Shown here: piece by piece, positions 35,748-44,534 of the stretch
How the letters are laid out: every line of letters begins with the position of its first letter
How positions within the stretch are numbered: position 1 is the first letter of the stretch
NCBI RefSeq assembly: GCF_013376105.1
Contig: NZ_JAAMFM010000018.1
Span: 1 to 64,000, forward strand
DNA: 64,000 bases
From: Arthrobacter wenxiniae
Lineage (GTDB): Bacteria; Actinomycetota; Actinomycetes; Actinomycetales; Micrococcaceae
Reading direction: 5' to 3'
Program-made: the position numbers and the translations under genes
The notes under the pieces: model-generated
What the model was told of the DNA's origin: nothing
Seen by the model: the letters and a program-made list of their open reading frames with translations, nothing else
The model's database searches: none

Positions 35748-36399
35748 CCGGAAGCCCGGGGCCAGGACCATCACTTCAGCCGTCCGCGGGGAGCTGCGTC
35801 TGCCGGCGGCCCGGGCCGAGGCGCTCAGCCTGATCCACGGGCGTTAGGAAATTTCTGGACACACGCCGGCAACGGCGTGACCAGACCGACGAGCTCACGA
35901 ATGTCGGCCCTACGAATCGCCAGGACGACCACGAGCAGGACTTAAGCCACTGCAGGGCTGTGCTGATTGCAGTGGTTGTACTTTCCCCGCGGCAGGCTCT
36001 TCTGCTTGGGGGAACTGCTTCGCATACTCCTTGGCTGTGCCGAATTTCGGCTTCCGCGGCGATTCCCGTGGCAGCCTCGTGGGCCCGGATTTCGTCCAGG
36101 ACTTCAGCTAGCTCTGGCTCAGGCAGCCGATTCACCCGGAGATTGGAAGTCAGGCGTTCCTCGTAGCGCATGGTTGTTCCCGTCGCGTCGTCTGATCTCG
36201 GTAAGAGCTTCGCTCATTCGCCGCCGGGCTGTCCTGAGCGCTCGAATTCCTGCCGGCCCAGCTCAGTGAGTGTGAACTGCTTGCAGCCCGGACCGGTCTG
36301 GCCGTGTTACACCGTCTGCTCGACGAGGCGCCGGCCGCGGACCTGTCGCCACGTTCTAGACCTGCTGGCCCGTCGACAACAACTCGTGGCCATGCGATT
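35748..36399 (-). pseudogene. PadR/HAAS-type gene remnants
   Basis: On the minus strand, 'FTLTELGRQEFERSGQPGGE' and a stop (near 36210-36270) look like the end of a PadR-type regulator. 'MRYEERLTSNLRVNRLPEP' and 'ELAEVLDEIRAHEAATG' (36171 downward) resemble the start of a HAAS-domain protein, soon lost to frameshift. Nothing else recognised. Confidence 0.4.
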
Positions 36400-37347
36400 T
36401 CAGAGATCGTCTTCGGGTCGGGCGGCGAGGATCCGATTGGCACTGACCTGAAGGATGCCGAGCGACTCCTGGATCAGGGGCGATGCGATGCTCCCCTTGC
36501 GCACAGCGGCGACAATGCGGCGCGCGGGCTTTCCGCTTCCCGTGATGCGCAATCTAACCACGTTTTCGGCACTGCGCAGGGGCGCCAGCCGCGGCAGCAG
36601 GCCCACGCCCAGACCCGCACCAACGAAGGCGATCTGGGTTTCCCATTCAACGGCCTCATGAGCAATCCGCGGTGTCACCCCGACTGCAGTGAACGCCGCG
36701 GTAAAAAGGGCATGGTAGGTGGAACCGGCGGCCTCTGTGATCCAAGGTTCCGACGCCAGCTCTTCGAGCGTCACCGTTTCCCGCGATGCCAACGGATGAT
36801 CGGAGGGAATGATCACGTCCAAAGGATCGTCGAGCAGAACAGTCTGCTCGAAGCGCGGATCGTCCTCAACATAGGTGTCGGATTGCATCGCAACGATGAC
36901 GGCGAGGTCGATTCGCTCGGCAACCAACAAGTCGAAGCAGCGAGCCGGATTGGCCTCAAGAACCTGCACGTCCAGCAGGGGACGTGTCGAGCGCAGGGTG
37001 GCGGCCAGCGGCGCGAGCAACTGGGCAGCCGCCGTGGAGAATCCGCCGAGCCCAAAATGGGACTGCACCTGGTCGCCGGCTTCCATGGCCGCGGCGCGCA
37101 GGCTCTCCCATTCCGCGATGAGCGCGTCCGAGCCCGCGACGAGAAAGCGGCCCGTGGCGGTCAGCCGCAGGCCCCGTCCCTCTTTCGTTAATAGCTGCAT
37201 TCCGAGCACGCGCTGGAGCTCTCGCAGTTGCGCGGAGACGGCAGAGGGAGAATAACCGGTGAGCTCCGCAGTGGCGCCTATGGTGCCGCAACGGGCGAAT
37301 ACGCGGAGTGTGACGAGCCTCGCATCGATCATGCATCCATTGTGCAC
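36400..37347 (-). CDS. LysR-family transcriptional regulator
   Basis: 315 aa; an ATG at 37332 is also possible (MIDARLVTL). The N-terminal HTH has 'IGATAELTGYSPSAVSAQLR' (about 25-44), and the effector domain has the 'ERIDLAVIV' and 'HEAVEWETQIAFVGAGLGVG' stretches of LysR proteins. Divergent from gbcAB with 144 bp between, it is the likely regulator of glycine betaine demethylase. Confidence 0.9.
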   Translation of the reverse strand: MHNGCMIDARLVTLRVFARCGTIGATAELTGYSPSAVSAQLRELQRVLGMQLLTKEGRGLRLTATGRFLVAGSDALIAEWESLRAAAMEAGDQVQSHFGLGGFSTAAAQLLAPLAATLRSTRPLLDVQVLEANPARCFDLLVAERIDLAVIVAMQSDTYVEDDPRFEQTVLLDDPLDVIIPSDHPLASRETVTLEELASEPWITEAAGSTYHALFTAAFTAVGVTPRIAHEAVEWETQIAFVGAGLGVGLLPRLAPLRSAENVVRLRITGSGKPARRIVAAVRKGSIASPLIQESLGILQVSANRILAARPEDDL

Positions 37348-37491
37348 TGTGTTCCCTCAAATTTTGCGCTTTTCTTGCAGAACATTTGTGACTAATCTCA
37401 TGGCTACAACATTTGCGAGGACGCCGACGGTTGCACCCCACCTCCTGGCCTCCCGAATCGCACACTTCCCCAGCCCTCCCGAAGGAAACCC

Positions 37492-38796
37492 ATGACGGCT
37501 TCAGTGAACGTACCCCTCAATTCACGCGGAAAAATCGCTTCATCATTGCCTGCCGAGCAGCTGGCAGAAATTACCGCGTTGTTTGAGTTTCGGCGCGCCG
37601 GCCACTCCCTCGATGCCCCCTTCTACACCGACTCGACGATTTTCAAGATCGACATGGAAGCCATTTTCGGCCAGCACTGGATCTTTGCCGCCAGCACCGC
37701 CGAACTTCCGGAGCCGGGCGACTACGTCACCGTCGACTACGGGCCCTACTCCCTGATTGTGCTGCGCACCGACGACGGCGGCGTGAACGTCCTGCACAAC
37801 GTATGCCGCCACCGCGGCGCCCGCGTTCTCACCGAAGCCGCAGGGTCAACCGGGAACCTGGTTTGCGGCTACCACTCCTGGACCTATTCCCCGGAGGGCA
37901 ACCTGATCCATGCCTCCGCGCCCGGGGAAACGAAGTTCGACAAGAGCTGCTTCGGCCTCAAGCGCGCCCACGGCCGCGAGGTGGCCGGACTTATCTTCGT
38001 CTGCATTGCGGATGACCCGCCGGCGGACTTCGACGAAGCCGCAAAGATTTTTGAGCCCTACCTCGCCCCCCACGATCTTTCGAAGACAAGAATCGCCTAC
38101 CAGCAGAACATCATCGAAGAGGGCAACTGGAAGCTCGTCATGGAGAACAACCGCGAGTGCTACCACTGCGACGGCCACCCTGAGCTCGCCTGCTCCCTCT
38201 TTCCCACCTGGGGCCTGACGGAGGGCCTGATCCCGACGCATCTTGAGGAAGTGTGGAACCGAAACAACGAAGCCCAGTCCTCGCTCGAGCAGCGGTGCCG
38301 CCGCTATGGCCTTCCCTATGAGGTCGTCGAGCAGCTTGACACGCGCATCGCGGGAATACGCATCTCTCGGGAATCGCTAGACGGAGACGGTGAATCGTTC
38401 TCGCCCGACGGGCACAGGCTCTCCAAGAAGCTGCTTGGCGACTTGCCCGACTTCCGCCTTGGCCGCTGCTCGATGCACCTGCAGCCCAACAGCTGGTTCC
38501 ACTTCCTCGGCGACCACGTCGTCACGTTCGGCGTTTTCCCCATCAACGAACACCAGAGCCTCGTACGCACGACGTGGCTGGTGGCTGACGACGCCGTGGA
38601 AGGCGTCGACTACGACCTGGAGAAACTCACCTACACCTGGAAGCAGACAAACCTGCAGGACAAGGCGTTCGTGGAGCTGTGCCAGCAGGGCGCCGGCAGT
38701 CCCGCCTACGAGCCCGGCCCTTACATGAAGAGCGAATACCAGGTCGAGGCATTCATCAACTGGTACGTGCAGCGCGTACAGGAGCACTTGGCATGA
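37492..38796 (+). CDS. gbcA: Glycine betaine demethylase oxygenase component (GbcA)
   Basis: 434 aa with GAAGGAAA upstream. Rieske cluster ligands 'CRHRGARVL' and 'CGYHSWTY' (about 103-126), and the mononuclear-iron motif 'ENNRECYHCDGHPEL' (about 218-232) in the catalytic domain. The long C-terminal region matches GbcA-type Rieske oxygenases, which remove one methyl group from glycine betaine as formaldehyde to give dimethylglycine. Its product is the substrate of the dmg enzymes. The stop overlaps the gbcB start. Confidence 0.9.
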   Translation: MTASVNVPLNSRGKIASSLPAEQLAEITALFEFRRAGHSLDAPFYTDSTIFKIDMEAIFGQHWIFAASTAELPEPGDYVTVDYGPYSLIVLRTDDGGVNVLHNVCRHRGARVLTEAAGSTGNLVCGYHSWTYSPEGNLIHASAPGETKFDKSCFGLKRAHGREVAGLIFVCIADDPPADFDEAAKIFEPYLAPHDLSKTRIAYQQNIIEEGNWKLVMENNRECYHCDGHPELACSLFPTWGLTEGLIPTHLEEVWNRNNEAQSSLEQRCRRYGLPYEVVEQLDTRIAGIRISRESLDGDGESFSPDGHRLSKKLLGDLPDFRLGRCSMHLQPNSWFHFLGDHVVTFGVFPINEHQSLVRTTWLVADDAVEGVDYDLEKLTYTWKQTNLQDKAFVELCQQGAGSPAYEPGPYMKSEYQVEAFINWYVQRVQEHLA

Positions 38797-40208
38797 TTGA
38801 AGTCCTCACCGAAACGGCAATCCAGGAACCACAGCGGATTCGCGGTCTTGAAATGCCGTGGAACAGGGTGATGGGCAGCAACGAGGGACCCGCCCGGGCA
38901 GCCCACGCTTTGGGGCCCTGGCATCCGCAGGAGTTCATGGCCGAATGCGTCGAGACCGTTCCCGAGTCCGGTGCGATGATGACCTTCGTGTTCCGCCGCT
39001 GCGACGGTGCGCCCCTGGCGTTCCGAGCGGGCCAGTACGTGAACGTCGCGTTTCCCGTCAATGGCGAGGAGCAGGAACCGGTGGACCGCAGCTATTCGCT
39101 ATCAAGTTCGCCCACCGAACCGTGGACCTTCAGTATTACCGTCAAGTGCGACTCCACGGGACTGGTCTCGCCATGGGTGCACGAGAACGTCAAACCCGGC
39201 ACCGTTCTTGAGATGCTGGGACCGGTGGGCGCATTCCACCTGCCCGATGCCGACCGCCGGGCCCGGTACCTCTTGCTTGCCGCCGGCGCAGGCATCACTC
39301 CCATCATGTCCATGGTGCGGACCATCCACTCCCTGCCCGGACGCGCCGATGTTGCGGTGCTCTACCACGGCTCGGATGCTGGAGGCTTTGCCTTCCACCG
39401 GGAACTCGCCTATATCGCCTCCGTGGACTCACGCATCAAGGTCTACTACTCCCTGGGCGACCGCGGTGTACCGGAACTGTGGGAAGGACTCAGCGGAAGG
39501 CTGACGGCGGCCATGCTCGAGGAGGTGGCCCCGGACGCCAATGGCCGCCAGGTGTACGCATGTGGTCCTGAGGGTTACCTGAACACCGCCACCGAGCTCC
39601 TCAAGAAGGTCGGTGTGGACGACACTTCCATCTACATGGAGTTCTTCTCCGGAGACCGCCAGACCCTCCTTGAATACCAGGCGGAGGTGGCTCTCGCGGC
39701 CGACTTCGCGGAAGAGATCGCCGAGGAGATCGCAGAATCCGCCGAGGACTACTTCGAAAGCCAGCCCGCCGCATTCGGCCTCTACGAGCCGGTTTACGGC
39801 GCCGATGGAACCCTACGGGCCTCGGGGCTGCCGCTGGAAATCGTCGCCCCTGCGGCGCCCGGCTCCGACGCCTCAGCCGAGAGCGCGGGCCGGGAGCCGG
39901 AAGCTGCTTCACCTGATGACTCGAGCTTCGACACCGTGGGTACAGGCAGCCTCACCATGTCATTCATGCGTACCGGCGTCAATGTGCGGATCGACCCCAG
40001 TGAGCTCATCCTCGAGGTGGCCCAGCGTGCGGGCGTCAGAATTGGCGCGAACTGCAAGGAAGGCATGTGCGGCTCCTGTAAGGTCGTCAAGCTTTCAGGG
40101 GAGATCGAGATGAACCACCAGGGCGGGATCCGGGCACGGGAAATCTCTGCAGGCAAGTTCCTGCCCTGCTGCTCCACCGCGCGCACCGACATGGTGATCG
40201 ATGCCTAA
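38793..40208 (+). CDS. gbcB: Glycine betaine demethylase reductase (GbcB) with extended linker
   Basis: 471 aa from the ATG overlapping the gbcA stop. FNR-type domain: FAD motif DRSYSLSSSP, NAD motif 'AAGAGITPIMSMV' and 'VYACGPEGYL'. C-terminal plant-type 2Fe-2S domain: 'CKEGMCGSCKVV' with the last Cys in 'FLPCCSTA'. Between them lies an acidic, Ala/Glu/Ser-rich linker of roughly 90-100 residues (starting 'EVALAADFAEEIAEEIAESA'), longer than in the compact GbcB proteins (about 370 aa). It passes electrons from NAD(P)H to GbcA. Confidence 0.9.
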   Translation: MIEVLTETAIQEPQRIRGLEMPWNRVMGSNEGPARAAHALGPWHPQEFMAECVETVPESGAMMTFVFRRCDGAPLAFRAGQYVNVAFPVNGEEQEPVDRSYSLSSSPTEPWTFSITVKCDSTGLVSPWVHENVKPGTVLEMLGPVGAFHLPDADRRARYLLLAAGAGITPIMSMVRTIHSLPGRADVAVLYHGSDAGGFAFHRELAYIASVDSRIKVYYSLGDRGVPELWEGLSGRLTAAMLEEVAPDANGRQVYACGPEGYLNTATELLKKVGVDDTSIYMEFFSGDRQTLLEYQAEVALAADFAEEIAEEIAESAEDYFESQPAAFGLYEPVYGADGTLRASGLPLEIVAPAAPGSDASAESAGREPEAASPDDSSFDTVGTGSLTMSFMRTGVNVRIDPSELILEVAQRAGVRIGANCKEGMCGSCKVVKLSGEIEMNHQGGIRAREISAGKFLPCCSTARTDMVIDA

Positions 40209-40686
40209 CCGCTTCCAGCTGCTCTATGCCGGGCAGCAACAGGGATCGTTTTCACGGCACGAACACAAGTCCGAGAATGCCAGGCGTGGCGTTTCGTTTG
40301 CCCTCTATGGGTACGCGGGCTCCCCCAACCTCCTCGGGCCTTTCGGGGATATAAACGCACCACCGGCTCAAGGGCATGTTAGGACAAGTGCCGGCCACCA
40401 AACCCCCATCCATCGCGCCAGCCGGCCTGAACGCCTTCGTTGCCCGGTAGCGGTGTGCGTTGCATGTATCAATTAGCCCAACTCACTTCGCGAATACTGG
40501 CAACAACTACCTCGCAGACAGCCTGATGCACCCAGCATCACCGTGAAGCTCATGACTCGCCGAGCAAAGGATTCGCTCGTGGCTACAGGCAATGACTCAA
40601 AACCCCCTACGCCCGAGGAGTTGGCCGCCGAGAACAGCTTGGCACCAGCTTCCCCTGACGCAGAACCCAGAAGGGAACAAATCTCA
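40209..40686. other. Intergenic gap before the MFS gene
   Basis: No gene recognised. The MFS reading frame stays open upstream to 40543 with a polar sequence ('KPPTPEELAAENS') that looks unlike an MFS N-terminus. It could be the tail of a lost transporter or chance coding. Confidence 0.4.
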
Positions 40687-42096
40687 ATGATCCATCCGAC
40701 CAGGACGACGGACTCCGTCGACACCTCCATATCAAAAGAGACCAGCTCCACGTTCAAACGCCGCTTCATGGTGCGGCTTGTCGCTGTCTTCATCGGCGGA
40801 ATGTTCCTCGACGGTTACATCCTCGGAATCATCGGCCCCGTCACGGGACTCATGAGGTCAGAGCTCCATCTCAACGCACTATCTCTGGGCATGATTGCTG
40901 CAGGCCCGCTGGTTGGCATCTTCGTCGGCTCCCCGCTGGCTGGCTGGGCTACTGACAAGTTCGGACGCAAGCCCATGTTCCTCGTGGACATGGGCCTGTT
41001 CCTGGTCGCCTCAGGGGCCCAGTTCTTCGTAACATCCGGAGACGGGGCCGTGATCCAGCTGGCCATCATCCGGTTCATAATGGGCGTCGCGATCGGCGGC
41101 GAGTACTCAATCGGTGGGCCATTGCTATCAGAGTTCTCCCCTCCAAAGCTCCGCGGGCGATTGCTCGGGCTGACTCTGATCGCCTGGTACGTCGGTTTCA
41201 TGATGGCATTCATCATCGGCACGCTCCTGCACGACGCCGGCACCCCCTGGCGCCTCATCATCGGCACGAGCACGATACTCGCATTCGTGCTGTTCCTCGC
41301 CCGCTTGGGCCTCCCCGAATCGCCGAGCTGGCTCATTACGAAGGGACGGCACACGGAAGCACTCGCGATCGCACGCAGCCATGTCGAATCGCCCCAGATG
41401 CACGACAGCATCACCGAAGAGATGGATCTGAGGATGATCCAGGAGGCCCACGCCGCACAGAGTGGGACAAAAATCAAGGGCGCCTCCTTTGGAATGCTGT
41501 TCTCGAGGCAGAACTGGCGCACCACCCTCTTCACCGCAGGTTTTTGGTTCTGTGCGGTCACTCCGTACTTCGCGATCGCGACCTTCGCCGACGACGTGCT
41601 CAACCGATTCGGCTTCGGCGGCTGGACCGGTGGAGTCGGCCTGTCCGCACTTGCGACGGCGGGTGTTGTCACCACCGTACTTCTGATTGACAAGCTCGGC
41701 CGCCGAATCCTCACCGTGCCCGGGCAGTGGCTCTGCGCAGGCATCCTGCTGATCATCGGAGTCTGGGCGGATGCACCAGCGATCATCGTGCTCGTACTGT
41801 TTCTCGCCTTCTCCTTCTTCAATGCCAGCTACACCACGCTGACCCAGGTCTATCCGGCCGAGCTATTCCCCGGCCACCTGCGCGGCATCGGCATGGGCTT
41901 CGCCGCGGCATTCAGCCGCATCGGAGCCGCACTCGGCACCTTCGCGCTGCCATGGGCGATCAGTAACATCGGCCTGGGCCCAAGCATGATCGTAGCCGCC
42001 GCCGTCGCATTACTCGGCGCAGTCCTCTCGCAATGGCTCGCGCCTGAGACGAAGGGGCGCACCCTCGCCGAAATCTCAGCAAACTTCTCCCACTGA
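40687..42096 (+). CDS. MFS transporter (sugar/metabolite porter type)
   Basis: 469 aa from the ATG at 40687 (AAGGGA upstream); an ATG at 40543 is less likely. Twelve hydrophobic segments. MFS signatures are 'GWATDKFGRKPMF' in loop 2-3, 'FIMGVAIGGEYSIGGPLLSE', 'LGLPESPSWL', 'DKLGRRIL' and 'YPAELFPGHLRGIGMGF'. Located after gbcAB, it may move a related amine or organic acid; the substrate is unknown. Confidence 0.88.
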   Translation: MIHPTRTTDSVDTSISKETSSTFKRRFMVRLVAVFIGGMFLDGYILGIIGPVTGLMRSELHLNALSLGMIAAGPLVGIFVGSPLAGWATDKFGRKPMFLVDMGLFLVASGAQFFVTSGDGAVIQLAIIRFIMGVAIGGEYSIGGPLLSEFSPPKLRGRLLGLTLIAWYVGFMMAFIIGTLLHDAGTPWRLIIGTSTILAFVLFLARLGLPESPSWLITKGRHTEALAIARSHVESPQMHDSITEEMDLRMIQEAHAAQSGTKIKGASFGMLFSRQNWRTTLFTAGFWFCAVTPYFAIATFADDVLNRFGFGGWTGGVGLSALATAGVVTTVLLIDKLGRRILTVPGQWLCAGILLIIGVWADAPAIIVLVLFLAFSFFNASYTTLTQVYPAELFPGHLRGIGMGFAAAFSRIGAALGTFALPWAISNIGLGPSMIVAAAVALLGAVLSQWLAPETKGRTLAEISANFSH

Positions 42097-42321
42097 CACC
42101 GGAACTGCACGGTGACTTCGAGCCAGAGCCAAGGCCCCCAGGCGGATCATTGTCAGTAGGCAAATTCGCGCTTTGGGTGCCGGCCTCCTCGGAGAAAGGA
42201 TCTGATACGTGATGTACGATCCGGTCGATCACGGTTGGGCCACGACGGGGTCGCCGAAGACGTCCACCACAAGGCGAACGGAAGATTCGAGGTCAGAATC
42301 AGGCAGGAGTGCTCGTAGTAG

Positions 42322-43740
42322 TGCCCATTAGCGTGGTGTAACAGCCCACCTCGGGCGTGTTGCTACCGGACGTAAGGCGGCCACCGCGTGATTCTTGAAA
42401 CGACCTACCAAAGTACGTTTCGAAAGAGAGCCCACGCGATGACCGCACCCCATGTTATCGATCCTGCCCGCTTCCTGTCAGAACAGCTTGAGCAGGCATC
42501 ACTGGATCTGATGCGATCCATGCTGACCACCTTTATCAACGCGCTGATGAGCGCCGAGGCGGACGCTGTTTGCGGCGCCGAATATGGTGCCCGCTCCGAA
42601 ACCCGGACGAACTCCTGCAACGGCTACCGCCACCGGGACTTCGACACCCGGGTCGGGACCCTGGACGTCGCTATCCCCAAGGTCCGGCAAGGGTCCTATT
42701 TCCCGGACTGGCTGCTGGAGCGACGGCGTCGGGCCGAGGCCGCGCTGACGACGGTCGTAGCGACGTGCTACCTGCTTGGGGTCTCCACCCGGCGGATGGA
42801 AAAGCTCGTCGAGACCCTCGGCATCACGCGACTGTCGAAGTCCCAGGTCTCGGTCATGGCCGCGGACCTGGACGCGCAGGTGGAGGAGTTCCGCACCCGG
42901 CCCCTGGATGCGGGCCCGTACACGTTCGTCGCCGCCGACGCTCTCGTGCTCAAGGTCCGGGAGGGCGGGCGGGTAGTCAACATTCACGCCATGGTTGCCA
43001 CCGGCGTCAACGCCGACGGGCACCGCGAGGTCCTGGGCATCCAGGCCTCCTCCGCCGAGGACGGAGCCGGTTGGCTGGGCTTCTTCCGTGATCTGGTCGC
43101 CCGCGGTCTGACCGGGGTGAAGCTGATGACCTCCGACGCGCACGCCGGCCTGGTCGCGGCGATCGGGGCGACCCTGCCCGGCGCGGCCTGGCAGCGGCGC
43201 CGCACGCATTACGCCGCGAACTTGATGTCAGTGACCCCGAAGGCTTCCTGGCCCTGGGTGAAGACGCTGCTGCACTCGGTCTACGACCAGCCCGACGCCG
43301 TCTCCGTGCATGCCCAGTTCGACCGCGTGCTGGACGCGCTGGAAGGGAAGCTGCCAAAAGTCGCCGAGCACCTGGAGGCCGCCCGGGCCGACATTCTGGC
43401 GTTCACGGCCTTCCCCAAAGGTCTGTGGCGTCAGGTGTGGTCCAATAACCCCCAGGAGCGGCTCAACCGGGAAATCCGCCGCCGCACCGACTTGGTCGGC
43501 ATCTTCCCGGACCGTGCCGCGCTGATCAGCCTCGTCGGGGCCGTGCTGGCGGAGCAGCACGACGAATGGATCGAATCCCGCCGCTACCTCGGGCTCGACC
43601 TCATCCAACAATCCCAAGCCGCCGGCACCGCGCCAGCGACAGAGACAGAACAGGAGGACTCCAACCCCGATCTGGCGCTCAGCGCCTAACCAAAATCAAG
43701 AATCACGCGGCAAACACCTTACACCACGTCAATGGACTTG
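42322..43740 (+). mobile_element. IS256-family insertion sequence
   Basis: Imperfect terminal inverted repeats bracket the transposase: 'CATTAGCGTGGTGTAA' (42327-42342) on the left and the complement of 'TTACACCACGTCAATG' (43719-43734) on the right. Length is about 1.4 kb, normal for the family. A target duplication could not be identified with certainty. Confidence 0.8.
42439..43689 (+). CDS. IS256-family (mutator-type) transposase
   Basis: 416 aa from the ATG at 42439; an in-frame start at 42388 is possible. Family features are 'YGARSETRTNSCNGYRHRDF', 'ISxLV'-like spacing with 'LDVAIPKVRQGSYFPDWLLE', the DDE region 'FVAADALVLKVREGGRVV', 'KLMTSDAHAGLVAAI' and a C-terminal 'NNPQERLNREIRRRTDLVGI'. 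It appears intact and may be active. Confidence 0.93.
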   Translation: MTAPHVIDPARFLSEQLEQASLDLMRSMLTTFINALMSAEADAVCGAEYGARSETRTNSCNGYRHRDFDTRVGTLDVAIPKVRQGSYFPDWLLERRRRAEAALTTVVATCYLLGVSTRRMEKLVETLGITRLSKSQVSVMAADLDAQVEEFRTRPLDAGPYTFVAADALVLKVREGGRVVNIHAMVATGVNADGHREVLGIQASSAEDGAGWLGFFRDLVARGLTGVKLMTSDAHAGLVAAIGATLPGAAWQRRRTHYAANLMSVTPKASWPWVKTLLHSVYDQPDAVSVHAQFDRVLDALEGKLPKVAEHLEAARADILAFTAFPKGLWRQVWSNNPQERLNREIRRRTDLVGIFPDRAALISLVGAVLAEQHDEWIESRRYLGLDLIQQSQAAGTAPATETEQEDSNPDLALSA

Positions 43741-43748
43741 ACCTTTTT

Positions 43749-43777
43749 GATCGCTTCCGTGGGGTAAGCGTGGGGTG
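43749..43777. repeat. 29-bp dispersed repeat, copy 2
   Basis: Matches 2058-2086 at 26 of 29 positions in the same orientation. It begins 9 bp from the right end of the IS256 element and is not part of the IS family's usual end. Confidence 0.5.
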
Positions 43778-43952
43778 GAACTTCAGGCGAGCCTTCATCT
43801 TAAATCTTAAGATGCTGTCCGCCCATAATTGATTTGCCGATGCCCTGGCACCGGGGTGATCTCGGTGGCTATGGCCGCACTCATTGCGGTGGTCTTTCAT
43901 TAGTGGATCGCCGGGGCTGATGTCCACGTGGGCTGGCAGGTGCAGGCGCGTG

Positions 43953-44315
43953 TCAGCCGTGTTCCACGGCGTACCCCTGACCGGGGATTTCCTCGGAGGA
44001 AACCACTGGGCCTGGCGGCGGGACGAATTCATCACCGAGAACTGCTGGCTGGAACGGGGCTTTTCTTGTGCCACGGTGCTGTTGTTTCAGGCGTGCCAGC
44101 GCCCAGCCGGCGATCCCGCACCAGATGATGCTCGTGATCGCAGACGGCCAGGCCGAGTGGTAGATGCTATTGATGATCATCGCCCCTGCGCCCACCAGGT
44201 TCGCTGTCTGAAAGAGGTATCCGTTGGGGATCCGGTGGATCGAAAACAACAGGTAGGCCGCCGCGACGGTCAGGGCCCCGAGCCAGCCGCAAACTTCGAT
44301 TGCAGTGCTGAACAT
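43953..44315 (-). CDS. Small membrane protein, CBU_0592 type
   Basis: 120 aa. Three hydrophobic segments: 'GWLGALTVAAAYLLFSI', 'FQTANLVGAGAMIINSIYH' and 'WPSAITSIIWCGIAGWALA'. This order and the 'NLVGA...NSIYH..WPS' pattern match the small CBU_0592-like domain. Role unknown. The charged C-terminal 40 residues may be altered. It lies downstream of the FdhF gene on the same strand, 219 bp away. Confidence 0.65.
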   Translation of the reverse strand: MFSTAIEVCGWLGALTVAAAYLLFSIHRIPNGYLFQTANLVGAGAMIINSIYHSAWPSAITSIIWCGIAGWALARLKQQHRGTRKAPFQPAVLGDEFVPPPGPVVSSEEIPGQGYAVEHG

Positions 44316-44534
44316 GCGTGTCTCTTCCTATCACTCCGTGAATTGGGTCTGCCCATCGAACCGGAAACGGGCGGTGGCGGTTCTGTGGGCAGGGCGGTCA
44401 TGCTGCCAGGCTCTGGAGGAAGCCCCCGCGCCGGCTGCCCCGTATGAGCCACAGGAGGTGACCTCTGTCGCTGGTGGTCATTTCCTTCACTACTGCGATG
44501 ATGGTCAGCTGGTCTCCGGCAACGATTTCCTGTT

